This document shows, in pieces, positions 1-11,038 of a stretch of DNA of 64,000 nucleotides (the first letter of the stretch is position 1; every line of letters starts with the position of its first letter). The notes below the pieces were generated by a model, which was not told the origin of the DNA, did no database searches, and worked only from the letters and a program-made list of their open reading frames with translations. The stretch is from Lycium barbarum. Taxonomy: Eukaryota > Streptophyta > Magnoliopsida > Solanales > Solanaceae. Position numbers and translations under genes: made by a program. Location: the NCBI RefSeq assembly GCF_019175385.1, contig NC_083343.1, forward strand, positions 53,094,457-53,158,456. The letters run 5' to 3'.

Positions 1-1215
1 CGGCTCAAAATACATCAATAACAACAGCCCACACATCACCAAACAACACAAGCAATAATCAAACCACTCTAGCTTCAAAGTTCTACTTTATTATCTAAGT
101 TGGCAACTTTCATTCAAACTTCCAAACTCCAATTCTATATCTACATAATTGCATTCATTTCCTCATGCCAACTTATACAATTACATCCTAACTACAATCC
201 AAGCCATACACGAAATTACCCCAAAATCCATTACTTTCCATAATTCTTCAAAATATCGAAATTCACGACGAACATTCTAACTCGCGTCGTTTCATTCCGA
301 ATTCATTAACATCATTATAAATTCATATTTAAAGTCTTTAGCACTCTAAATATACAATGATATACATAATGATACCGAAGGTATACGCTTTCCGATAATA
401 TCCGAAATCATTTTCCAACGCCAATTTAATTCATCAATCAATCATTTACGACACAAGGATCATAACAACACATTATACCAACTAAACAAGATCAATTCAC
501 CTCACTTTCTTCTCCCTATGGCTCACGGCCAACACACAATATACACACACACCCACGACTTTCTATTTACATCAAAGTTACGGGATTCTCCTCTATTCCC
601 AATATTTAACATATTCATATCAATTCTATAACATTAAAGGGGCAAAATTCTTACCTTTTCTTGAAAACCCGACTTGTCGCAAACGAGGTTCTTGTGCCAA
701 ACTAATTATACCCCGTTGAAGAGGGCCTTGAGTACTTCACAACTATGTAGAAATTAGGATTTTTGGATCAACAACAAAGCTTGGGAAATTTTTTTCTCTC
801 CTTTCATTAGGTTCGGCCGAATGCCCCTTTTGGTGGTGTTCTTGAATTTTTCTTTGATGATCTTGATAATTGCTAAGTATTCTTGATATATATCCATAGT
901 ATTGGTCATGTGCACATCACATGACTTAAAAAAAAATGGGCTTGGACCTTGCTAGGGCCGGCCACCCTACTCTTTGGGCCTCAATTTTTGTATTCAATTT
1001 TTTCTTGGCCCAATTCATTAAAAGTCCCGTTTTGTAATTCCCGAAACTAATTTTCGAAATTCCAAATTTATCCTCGGCCTTCCCCGATGTCTTGACATTA
1101 ATGATTCCATAACCAACATGGTCATATGCACAAAAAAAATCAAAATATTTCCTTATAACATACAAGTCGTAATTATTTCTCGGTTTCCAATTGTACGAAA
1201 ACACGGGACATAACA
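1..1215 (-). repeat. Element A 3' LTR (partial)
   Basis: Near-identical to 8075-9288 and ending in ...ACATAACA directly before the polypurine tract. It holds the upstream part of the LTR in element orientation, including a conserved 5' splice-like site (GAAAAG|GTAAGAATT on the minus strand, GT at 653-654). Confidence 0.93.
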
Positions 1216-1251
1216 TTCTCCCCCCCTTAAGAACATTCGTCCCCGAATGTT
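1216..1251 (-). promoter_or_regulatory. Element A polypurine tract with adjacent hairpin
   Basis: On the minus strand 1228-1216 reads as a purine run of seven G flanked by A, touching the 3' LTR, as expected for the plus-strand DNA primer. Next to it, 1232-1251 forms an 8-bp stem (AACATTCG/CGAATGTT) with a 4-nt loop. The same hairpin is found at this place in elements B, C, D, F and G. Confidence 0.85.
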
Positions 1252-1342
1252 AAATTAATTTTATAAGGTCTTATGATCAAGGCAGGGGTGTCCCTTTTTA
1301 ATAATGACATACATAATTCATTTTATCAATTAACACAACAAA

Positions 1343-4300
1343 CTAAAAAAAGATTAGATTACCTGTGGACGTCGGGAACAAGTGAGGGTATCTCCTTTTC
1401 ATCTCGTCCTCCGCCTCCCAAGTCATCTCCTCCCGATTATTGTTGCGCCACAGGACTTTGACGGAGGGCACTTCTTTAGTGCGTAGTCTCCGCACCTGTC
1501 GATCCAGAATAGATACAGGCTGCTCGTCATAGGATAACTGCTCCGTCACCTGAATGTCATCAACTGGGAATATCCTGGAAGGATCACCAATACATTTCCG
1601 CAACATAGACACATGAAACACCGGGTGTACGGCCTCCAAGTTGGATGGTAAGTCTCGCTCATAGGCGACCTCGCCTATCTTTCGAACGATCTGATACGGC
1701 CCAATGTACCGGGGGCTCAACTTACCCTTTCTACCGAATCTCATGACACCCTTCATGGGCGACACCTTCAGGAATACCCAGTCGCCAATCTGGAACTCTA
1801 ACGGTCGACGTCGTCTATCTGCATAAGCTTTCTGTCGACTCTGAGCAGCTAATAACCGTTCTCGAATAAGCTTTACTTTATCTACGGCTTCCTGGATCAC
1901 ATCTGGCCCAATCAGCTTAGTCTCGCCCACGTCAAACCAACCAATAGGAGATCTGCATTTCCAGCCATACAGGGCTTCATACGGTGCCATCTGAATGCTG
2001 GAGTGATAACTATTATTATAGGCAAACTCAATAAGCGGTAAATGATCATCCCAGCTGCCCCTGAAATCAATAACGCAGGCCCGCAACATATCTTCGAGCG
2101 TCTGAATAGTGCGCTCGGCCTGCCCGTCGGACTGAGGGTGAAAAGCTGTACTAAGGCTCACCTGAGTCCCTAATCCCTCCTGAAATGACCTCCAGAAATT
2201 AGCTGTAAACTGGGCACCTCGGTCAGTAATAATAGATATAGGGACTCCGTGAAGTCTGACTATCTCTCTGATATATGATCTGGCATAGTCCTCAGCCGAA
2301 TAGGTAGTCCGAACCGGAAGGAAATGGGCTGATTTCGTCAGCCTGTCAACAATAACCCAAATAGAATCATACCTGCGTGGAGTGCGCGGTAACCCAACGA
2401 CGAAATCCATATTAATTATCTCCCATTTCCAGGATGGAATTTCCATCTCCTGTAATGATCCACCGGGCTTCTGATGCTCGATCTTAACTTGCTGGCAGTT
2501 CGGGCACTGACTAACAAACTCAGCAATATCTTTCTTCATGCCGTCCCACCAATACAAACACCTGAGATCACGATACATCTTAGTGGAACCAGGATGAACA
2601 GAATACCGTGCATTATGTGCCTCGCCCATAATCTGCCGTCGTAAGCCCGCAATGTCCAGTAAACAGAATCTGCCGTCATATAATAATACCCCTTCAGGCG
2701 AGATTTCAAACTGAGTCTTTGCTTTATTAAGGGCCACATCTCTGTACTGAATCAAAAGAAGATCCTCAAACTGGCGCTGCTTTACCTCCTGAATAATAGA
2801 TGACTCAGCAATTGGACGAACAGAAATCCCAGAATCTCCAGAATCCACCAAACGAACTCCAAGGCTGGCCAGTTGACGAATGTCACGAACCAAATCTTTC
2901 TTACCAGACGGTACATCAGCCAAGCTGCCCATAGACTTGCGGCTAAGTGCATCCGCTACCACATTGGCTTTCCCCGGATGGTACAGAATATCAACGTCGT
3001 AATCCTTTAGTAGCTCAAGCCATCTCTGCTGCCGCAGATTTAGTTCCTTCTGCCTAAAAATATACTGGAGACTCTTATGGTCCGTATAGATATCAACATG
3101 GACCCCATATAAATAATGCCGCCAAATCTTCAAAGCATGAATCACTGCGGCCAACTCAAGATCATGAGTGGGATAGTTCTTCTCGTGCGGTCTGAGCTGC
3201 CGGGAAGCATAGGCTATGACTCGACCGTGCTGCATTAATACACATCCTATCCCAATACCAGAGGCGTCACAATAGACAACATACCCGTCAGATCCCTCTG
3301 GAAGAGCTAGAACTGGTGCTGTAATCAATCTCTCCTTCAGCATCTGAAAGCTGCGCTCACAGGCATCTGTCCACTGGAATTTTGCTGCTTTCTGGGTAAG
3401 CCTCGTCAGTGGTGCTGCAACAGAAGAAAAATCCTCCACAAACCTGCGATAATACCCAGCCAATCCCAGAAAACTGCGCACCTCTGTCGGTGTAGTAGGC
3501 CTGGGCCAATTCTGCACAACCTCAATCTTCTGCGTGTCGACCCGAATACCGTCTGCGCCGACAATATGGCCCAAAAATGCCACAGAAGTCAACCAGAACT
3601 CACACTTAGAGAATTTAGCATATAACTTCTGCTGACAGAGAATGCCAAGTACCGTCCTCAAATGATCTGAATGCTCCTCGGCTGATCGCGAGTAAATCAA
3701 GATATCATCAATAAACACAATAACGAACATATCCAGAAAAGGCCGAAATACCCGGTTCATCAGTCCGAAAGACGTAACTCTAAACTCATAATGCCCGTAT
3801 CGGGTCCTGAAAGCAGTCTTCGGGATATCTGACTCCCGTACTCGTACCTGATGATAACCTGAGCGCAGATCTATCTTTGAAAAATGTCTAGCACCCTGCA
3901 GCTGATCAAACAAATCGTCAATCCGGGGGAGGGGATATTTATTCTTTATAGTCACCTTATTAAGCTGTCGGTAGTCGATACACATCCGCAATGACCCATC
4001 TTTCTTTCTGACAAACAATACCGGCGCTCCCCAGGGTGATGTGCTGGGTCTAATAAAGCCCTTATCCAGCAAATCTTTCAGCTGCTCCTTCAACTCCTTC
4101 AACTCAGCTGGTGCCATCCTGTACGGAGGAATAGATATAGGCTGCGTATCCGGCATCAACTCTATAGTGAAATCAATCTCCCGCTCAAGCGGAAGGCCAG
4201 GACGCTCGTCAGGAAAAACATCTGGAAACTCACTGACGACCGGAACAGACTGAAGGGTAGGTACCTCCGCGGCATTATCGTGCACACGAACCAAATGATA

Positions 4301-4426
4301 GATATAACCCTTCTGGATCATCTTCTTAGCCTTGAGGTATGAAATAAACTTGCCCCTCGGCGATGCTGTAGATCCGAACCACTCTATGACTAGTTCCCCT
4401 GGAAACTGAAAACGGACTACCTTTTT
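1343..4426 (-). pseudogene. pol: Element A pol: RT, RNase H, integrase, chromodomain
   Basis: The open frame from the Met at 4321 has 992 codons. RT: motif A D151 and FIDD (D205, D206). RNase H: D352 in YCDAS and D414 in YTDH. Integrase: zinc site H569, H576, C606, C609 and DDE residues D639, D700, E736. A chromodomain lies near residues 935-985 ([10 protein letters not shown]... and VKVLWRNN...TWE). Such chromodomains are known to bias integration into heterochromatin. The frame continues upstream through the stop at 4427-4429 into protease and gag, so this was one polyprotein. Compared with element G, ten residues are missing between G186 and L187, which removes the conserved stretch after SFG in RT. 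I therefore expect an inactive RT although the frame stays open. Confidence 0.9.
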
Positions 4427-4966
4427 CTAGCAGTCAACATTAGCATAACAGGAAGACAACCAGTCCATACCCATAATGACGTCAAACTCAAACATGTCTA
4501 ACTCAATCAAATCAGCCTTAGTGCTATGATCATAGATGGTCACAGAACAGTCCCTATAGATCTGTCTCGCTACAATAAAATCCCCAACTGGCGTAGCTAC
4601 CTCTAATGGCTCTATAGGCTCAGACACTATCCCAATCTTACTAGCAACGAGCGGGGAAATATATGATAAAGTAGAGCCAGGGTCAATCAATGCATATACA
4701 GATCTGGAGAAAACCAGTAATGTACCTGTGACGACGTTTGGCAAAGCCTCCTGATCCTGGCGGCTGGCCAAAGCATATATGCGGTTCGAGGGACCGCTAG
4801 AACCTGAAGCGCCACCGCGGCCTCGACCGCGTCCTGCCGGTGCTGGCATACCTAGCCCTCCAGGGCGTGCAACAGATGGAGCAGAAGAAGAACCGGCGGC
4901 TGACCCTGTCGGCTGAGCCATACTACCAGAACCGCTGGCCAACGGACAGTCTCTCATAAAGTGGCC
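4427..4966 (-). pseudogene. Element A end of gag zinc knuckle and aspartic protease
   Basis: Same frame as gag and pol, bounded by stop codons on both sides. It begins with the second half of the zinc knuckle (MRDC), then a Gly/Arg/Ser-rich linker, then a retropepsin-like domain with ALIDPGST, the active-site Asp motif usual in plant chromoviruses, and the flap-side sequence DVIMGMDWL. The downstream stop (TAG, 4427-4429) stands where element G has a Gln codon. Confidence 0.85.
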
Positions 4967-6193
4967 CTAACCACCACAAGAAAAGCAAGCTCCAGTAGCT
5001 CGATAACACTCCCCAGGATGAGACTTCCCGCAATGAGGACAACGGGGCCTGGGTGGTCTGGCCTGGCTGGGACCCCTGGATACCTGTGAACCTGCCGCTC
5101 TGGAGCTCTGACCGGCCCCAGACGGTCCTGCACTGTCAAATCTCCGGCTGCCTGACTGAGTACTCCGGCTGGACGGAGGCAGCTGTCTGCCTGACTGCTG
5201 CTGCTGAGGCTGTCCGCCTCGAGGATCCCCGGAATAACCTGCGGGCCTAGCCCTCTTAGGCGGCCTCCTGTCCCGGTCTCTACCAGAATGATCAGACCTG
5301 TGACGATCCTCCATACCCATCGCATAGGCCTGAAGTCGGGCAATGTCCATATCTGTCTGCAATGACACTGCCATACAGCCGTCGATCAAATACCGATCCA
5401 ATCCCATAACGTATCTGTGCATCCGATCGGACATGTCTGCTACCACGGCCGGTGCATATCGGGCCAGAGAATCAAACTCAAGATTATACTCGCACACACT
5501 CCGACCCCTCTGCTGCAAATGTAAGAATCGGTCGGCCCGTGCCCGCCGCAACTCTGGGGGTAGAAAGTGGCGGGTGAAAGCAGTCACAAACTGGTCCCAT
5601 GTAGCTGGGGGAGCACCCTCACCCCTGGATAACTCCCAAGTCTCATACCAGTGAGCGGCAACATCTCGAAGCCTGTGCGAAGCCAGCTCGACCGACTCGG
5701 TCTCTGAAGCCCTGACCAAGTCCAGTGAGCGCCGCATCCCCCGAATAAAGTCATGGAGGTCCTCATCGGGCTTAGACCCGAAGAACTCTGGAGGGCCACA
5801 TAACAGAAACTCCCGAACTCTCAGGCTGTCCCGCCTGTCATCGTCATCCTCGTCCCTCCGCCCGCGTCTGCGAGCCTGTCCTGCTACCAGTGTAGTCAAC
5901 AGCTGTACAGCCTCCCTCAGGGTCCGATCCTCCGCCCCTGGCTGAGGAGCTGGAGTCTCAGGTGCGGGTACACGGACCTCTGGAGCTGCTGAAGGTCCTG
6001 CTCCAGGCTGTACTAGTGGGGGTGTAGCAGACCCCTCAGAATGAGGCTCAACCTCGGGGAAATCATAGACACGAGCCCGTGTAGCGCGCTGTGCCTGACT
6101 AGTCTCTCCTATCCTCGCTTTGCCCTTCTGGGCCGCCGTTGCCTTCTTCGGAGGCACCACTGCAAACACAATAGCGAGTGAGATCACAATCAC
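4967..6193 (-). pseudogene. gag: Element A gag
   Basis: About 400 codons. The order is: N-terminal basic segment (PPKKATAAQK), a Pro/Ala-rich low-complexity stretch, the retrotransposon Gag capsid-like domain (LLCGPPEFFGSKPDEDLHDF, PPELRRARADRF, RSVCEYNLEFDSLARY), an Arg-rich and Gln-rich tail, then the zinc knuckle CFSCGG. The usual start, present as ATG in element G before PPKK, is GTG here; the frame only opens with an ATG 12 codons upstream (6193). A TAG stop at 4967-4969 cuts the zinc knuckle between its second Cys and its His, where a Gln is expected. Confidence 0.88.
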
Positions 6194-6344
6194 CCTAACA
6201 GCACAGCTCTATCGCACGATCTAAGATTCCAAAGAAAGTAACATCCTAAATGCCTTGTAGCTTCCTGTTTATAGATGTGGTGCACAACACATCGATAAAC
6301 AAGACTCTACGAGACACGGCCTGTAGACATTCCGAGGACAAACC
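6194..6344 (-). other. Element A untranslated leader
   Basis: The stretch between PBS and gag carries no ORF of interest but is conserved in elements B, C, D, F and G, including TCGTGCGATAGAGC and the hairpin listed separately. Such leaders of retroelements usually hold packaging and dimerisation signals; that role is inferred here. Confidence 0.75.
6267..6300 (-). promoter_or_regulatory. Leader hairpin with palindromic loop GTGCAC (element A)
   Basis: GTTTAT pairs with ATAAAC and GATGTG with CACATC, separated by one mismatch. The 8-nt loop on the RNA strand is TTGTGCAC, containing the self-complementary hexamer GTGCAC (6280-6285). The same architecture occurs in C, D, F and G with other palindromic hexamers. 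It resembles a kissing-loop dimerisation site; function is inferred. Confidence 0.7.
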
Positions 6345-6356
6345 GCTCTGATACCA
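6345..6356 (-). promoter_or_regulatory. Element A primer-binding site (initiator tRNA-Met type)
   Basis: The minus strand reads TGGTATCAGAGC four bases inside the 5' LTR. This is the standard PBS complementary to the 3' end of plant initiator tRNA-Met and fixes the orientation of the element. Confidence 0.95.
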
Positions 6357-6360
6357 CTTT

Positions 6361-9288
6361 TGTCACGACCGAGCCCCGTGGGCCGCGACTGGCACCCTAC
6401 TTGGGTACCAAGACCAAATTACGTATTCATTGCCAAATCCAAACTTATTTCAGAATTTCATAAAAATCATATCAAACATAACTTATCGAAATATGTCTTA
6501 AGCGGTCACGCCAAATCAAAATATCATATCAAATACAAACTGAGCGGCGGAATAGACATCGCCGGTCAAAAGAGCAAACGTAGGCATAAGGGCCATTTGG
6601 GGCCATCATAATGAACAGACCGCTTTAAGACCAGAAAACGAAATCAAACCAACACATATAGGACCCTCATCCCACATATATGACTACAGGCCTCTACGAA
6701 TTCAAAACAAAGACATATGGCGAGACAGGGCCCCGCCGTACCCAAATAGTCAAATGTACCGAATATATATAAAGCAAAAGGAGTCTGTACCAAAAGTGGA
6801 CTCCGGATCAAAGGGGAGTACTCCGGAATAGCGAAGAGGGAAGCCTACTGCGGAGGGTCACCAATGTCTGTACCTGCGGGCATAAAACGCAGCCCCCGAA
6901 GAAAGGGGGTCAGTACGAAATATGTACTGAGTATGTAAAGCACGGAGTACAGAAATATGGATCAAAACTGACAGCAAATCAGATAACAAAATGGAATACA
7001 AATCGGTATGTCAAAATCCGTATCAAAATCATATGCGTATATACAATGCAAACGAAATCATGCAAACGCATAGGAACGTGGTCGCCACTCCGACGCTGGC
7101 GCCACACACAGCATAACACCAGAAGGTTTCAAATCTCCGTACATCCCCGAACACAAACATAATCATAGGTGAGCGTATCGCACCACGAGCCATATCACAG
7201 CATAACTCCAAACGGAACCCGGCCCTATGGCGAAGCCTCGGGAACCGTAACACAGCATACGGCCGAATTATTATAAGGCGCACGAATCATAACCGGCCCG
7301 GGAACCGGTGAACGAAGTCATAATAAGGCACGAGCGGAGTCGTGAGAAAACAAATGCAAATCATACTTCAAAATAGTCTTTCAAAACATAATAGTTTTAC
7401 AAATCGTTCCATAGCACAAAATAAGCGAATACTTAGTCGATACAAAGATCCGTTGCACAAAAGTTTCCAAAATGGTACGTATGGCTCAAACGTAACTTAG
7501 CACATCATAATATTCAAAACATATCTCATAGGAGGGAGTTCCAGAATCGAAAGTATCATATCAAACTTTGTTCACAAAGATAGCCCAATAAGGCAAATAG
7601 GGCGTATCGGGGTTAGCGGGCCCACCTCGAGTCAAATTGAGGTGGCGAACATATTTTCTGAACATTCATAGGCCAAAGGGTCATACATAATCATTTCTAA
7701 GTTACCCGACCACATTTCGATAGGTTTCGGACGAGTGGTGGCATTCTAGCCAAAATAGAGCCCTTAGGCTTCAATTGAATTGAATGAATAGTAACTTTTC
7801 TGTGGATCGGGTTTCGAGGACCAGGAATGCTCCGGAAGTTCTCATATTCGCCTACCATACTAAGATATGCCAAACGAAGGAGTGGGAAGCTTTACATACC
7901 TTACAGACGTCGTATGCTCTCCCAAAAGTCAAGTCCCGTTTCGTCTGAAATCTGCAAATGGTCAAAGTTACCAATTGAGATTCTTAGGCTTAAAAAATGC
8001 CTTTAACTTCATTTTTGCCTACCGAAATTTCGGCAGCATTTCCCCTATAAATCTAACATCCCCGAGGCTTAGCCCGGCTCAAAATACATCAATAACAACA
8101 GCCCACACATCACCAAACAACACAAGCAATAATCAAACCACTCTAGCTTCAAAGTTCTACTTTATTATCTAAGTTGGCAACTTTCATTCAAACTTCCAAA
8201 CTCCAATTCTATATCTACATAATTGCATTCATTTCCTCATGCAAAATTATACAATTACATCCTAATTACAATCCAAGCCATACACGAAATTACCCCAAAA
8301 TCTATTACTTTCCATAATTCTTCAAAACATCGAAATTCACGACGAACATTCTAACTCGCGTCGTTTCATTCTGAATTCATTAACATCATTATAAATTCAT
8401 ATTTAAAGTCTTTAGCACTCTAAATATACAATGATATACATAATGATACCGAAGGTATACGCTTTCCGATAATATCCGAAATCATTTTCCAACGCCAATT
8501 TAATTCATCAATCAATCATTTACGACACAAGGATCACAACAACACATTATACCAACTAAACAAGATCAATTCACCTCACTTTCTTCTCCCTATGGCTCAC
8601 GACCAACACACAATATACACACACACCCACGGCTTTCTATTTACATCAAAGTTACAGGATTCTCCTCTATTCCCAATCTTTAACATATTCATATCAATTC
8701 TATAACATTAAAGGGGCAAAATTCTTACCTTTTCTTGAAAACCCGACCTGTCGCAAACGAGGTTCTTGTGCCAAACTAATTATACCCCGTTGAAGAGGGC
8801 CTTGAGTACTTCACAACTATGTAGAAATTAGGATTTTTGGATCAACAACAAAGCTTGGGAAATTTTTTTCTCTCCTTTCATTAGGTTCGGTCGAATGCCC
8901 CTTTTGGTGGTGTTCTTGAATTTTTCTTTGATGATCTTGATAATTGCTAAGTATTCTTGATATATATCAATAGTATTGGTCATGTGCACATCACATGACT
9001 TAAAATAAATGGGCTTGGACCTTGCTAGGGCCGGCCACCCTACTCTTTGGGTCTCAATTTTTGTATTCAATTTTTTCTTGGCCCAATTCATTAAAAGTCC
9101 CGTTTTGTAATTCCCGAAACTAATTTTCGAAATTCCAAATTTATCCTCGGCCTTCCCCGATGTCTTGACATTAATGATTCCATAACCAACATGGTCATAT
9201 GCACAAAAAAAATCAAAATATTTCCTTATAACATACAAGTCGTAATTATTTCTCGGTTTCCAATTATACGAAAACACGGGACATAACA
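6361..9288 (-). repeat. Element A 5' LTR
   Basis: 2928 bp, TGTCACGACC...ACATAACA. In element orientation it shows a 5' splice-like site AAAAG|GTAAGAATT (GT at 8727-8728), a palindromic box CCGAAATTTCGG (8022-8033), a second 5' splice-like site AAG|GTATGTAAAG (GT at 7898-7899), a GC-rich hairpin region (7260-7350, with CCGGCCCGGGAACCGG) and the acceptor-like module at 6874-6929. The small ORFs inside it show no protein resemblance and I do not call them. Confidence 0.93.
6874..6929 (-). promoter_or_regulatory. Conserved LTR module: branch point, pyrimidine tract and acceptor-like CAG|GTAC (element A)
   Basis: On the minus strand, in order: stem CAGTAC/GTACTG (6929-6911) whose end forms TACTGAC (6915-6909), a C/T-rich tract that can pair with GGGGG, then CTGCG...CGCAG with a possible splice-acceptor AG at 6875-6874. 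The distance from the branch-like A (6910) to the AG is 36 nt. The block is kept in otherwise diverged LTRs. Confidence 0.6.
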
Positions 9289-9506
9289 TTATGTTGAATG
9301 TTTGTAGCTGGATGAGGTAACTAAGGATATCCTGTTAGTAGGATGAACATTTCTGGTAATACCACACACTAACAAGGATAACCTTAGTCATCCAACCGGG
9401 ACTACAACAATCAGATTAAGCTGTTATCATGAACCTTTACTTCTTTGTGAAACTGAATCTTGTGTTATCGCTTGTTGGCATGTATACAGAGATCAGATGC
9501 ATATGA

Positions 9507-10301
9507 TCAATCTGGTCCTCTATTTCTATAGACCTTGCTTCTGCAATTAGGGATCATCATCTTATCACTATTGATAATCTTCTTTGCACCCGTTGGCAAC
9601 TCAGCAAATGAATGAAAATGAACTGTACCTGCAAAATCAAAAACCAGGTTAGTTAAAAAATCAGCAAGTGCATTGCCTTCCCTAAGGATATGAGCAAAAT
9701 CCACTTGTCCCTTGTTCCTCCAAAAGTTGATCTTACTAGCTTCCATACTGATCTTCCATGGAATCTCCCATATTACTTGAATATTTTTTATCATGGACAG
9801 AGAATCTTATTCAATCATTACAGGCACCAGATCATTTTTCATATAGAACTCAATTCCAGCCAATAAAGCTACAGATTCTGCTGTGATGTTAGTTGTATCA
9901 GCTATTCTTCTTGCCCCAGCATATATCAGGTTTCCAACCTCATCTCTAATGCAGAAAGCAGCTGAACTCAACCCTGAATTACCCCTAGAGGCCCCATCTG
10001 TATTGCACTTGAACCAGCCAGCATCAAGAAACTTCCATTGCACCATCTTATATCCTATTCTAGGGCTATAATCCTCCAAATATTTCACCATGTGAGGCCA
10101 ATCATGTGGATTATTTCTCGGCCAAGGATATAATATCTTCACCAGTTGTTGTAGAGTATAGTTGATCCCATTTATTTTATTCATCTTACCCCCATGCATG
10201 ATAGTATTTCGTCTCTTCCATAATTGCCAGCATATGAATGCTGGTGCAGCCTGCATAACTGACTTTAGTTTTGTAGGACCTTGCATATACCACCATTGCA
10301 C
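9507..10301 (-). pseudogene. LINE RNase H domain (broken)
   Basis: Two consecutive frames (10301-9807 and 9794-9507) together cover an RNase H domain of the RVT_3 type, which plant L1 elements often carry C-terminally. Visible are KCNTDGASRGNSG (first catalytic Asp), AESVALLAGIE (catalytic Glu) and, after the frame break, the end motif HILREGNALADFLTNL (Asp). The break falls between the E and the last D motif. The upstream part also holds PAFICWQLWKRRN, typical of the spacer before plant LINE RNase H. Confidence 0.85.
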
Positions 10302-10316
10302 TATTGTCTGATGAAT

Positions 10317-10787
10317 CTAAATCCTTGGAACAATTATCCCCACAGCAGCATTGTAATATTGCCAAATTTTTGCTGCAAATTCACCTGTTAGGAATATATG
10401 TTGAACTGTCTCCTCCTGATGAGGGTTCAGACAGCATCTACATCTAGATACAATGTTGATATTCATTCTCTTTAGTACATAATCCGCTGGTATTTTGAAC
10501 TTCCACAATCTCCAAAGGAAGAATGATATTTTGAATGGAACTCCTTTGAACCACAATTTTGAAAAGTGAGCTGATGTTTGAGCCTTTTTCCTGAGCAAAT
10601 TCCAAGCACTCCCTACAGTGAAATCTCCTGTAGTACTAGCCATCCACCAGGCTTTATCTTTCTCCTCTGAATGCTCCACTATACTCAAGTCTTGTAGGAT
10701 ATGATCACACACATTACTTGGCAGTTTGTTATGCAATTTCTGTACATCCCAGCCTTCTGCATTCGTAAAGTGTGATACTTCTTCCAT
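10317..10787 (-). pseudogene. LINE zf-RVT region (zinc-binding domain after RT)
   Basis: Contains the zf-RVT family pattern WLFKGVPFKISFFLWRL-like, IPADYVLKRMNI, CRCC...EETVQHIFLTG, with the Cys pair and His expected for this domain that follows RT in plant LINE ORF2 proteins. The frame is separated by stops from RT and from RNase H. The stretch 10788-11038 between it and RT is degenerate ORF2. Confidence 0.82.
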
Positions 10788-11038
10788 GCTGGTGTCAATC
10801 TGAAAATCTGGTGGTATTACCTATTTGAATTAACCATGTTTAGTCCAATTATCTTCCCATACATCACATGCTCCTTTTCGAGGTTCCCACCATATCTGTT
10901 GATCCACCTGATCCCTTACTTCTATCATTCTTTTCCACACTTGTGATCCACCTTTCCACTGCACTTCTGTAGGCTTCTTCTTCTTTCAATATTTACTCCA
11001 TATGAGGCTGACCATAATGTATTTGATGTTCTAAATCT

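Larger units (their letters stand above)
1..9288 (-). mobile_element. Element A: Ty3/gypsy chromovirus, gag-pol type, left end cut by window
   Basis: The element reads right to left: 5' LTR 6361-9288, PBS 6345-6356, gag-pol 6193-1343, polypurine tract 1216-1228, then the 3' LTR, of which only 1-1215 is in the window. Protease, RT, RNase H, integrase and a chromodomain occur in gypsy order, which places it among plant chromoviruses (Tekay/Del-like by the chromodomain; clade is inferred). It sits in the 3' part of a LINE. The base after the LTR begins TTATG, the expected duplication, whose partner lies outside the window. Aligning 1-1215 with 8075-9288 by eye gives about 17 substitutions, so it is older than element G. 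Coding capacity is broken by two stops, loss of the usual start and a 30-bp RT deletion. Confidence 0.93.

Noticed and set aside
4041..4253. ORFs antisense to gag-pol in A and G
   Set aside because: Shadows of the conserved pol frames on the other strand.
6345..6356. tRNA gene fragment
   Set aside because: It is only the 12-base primer-binding site beside the LTR; no tRNA body is present.
7867..8172. ORF of 101 codons in the A LTR
   Set aside because: It lies over LTR regulatory-type sequence including the conserved palindrome, has no homology, and runs against the element.
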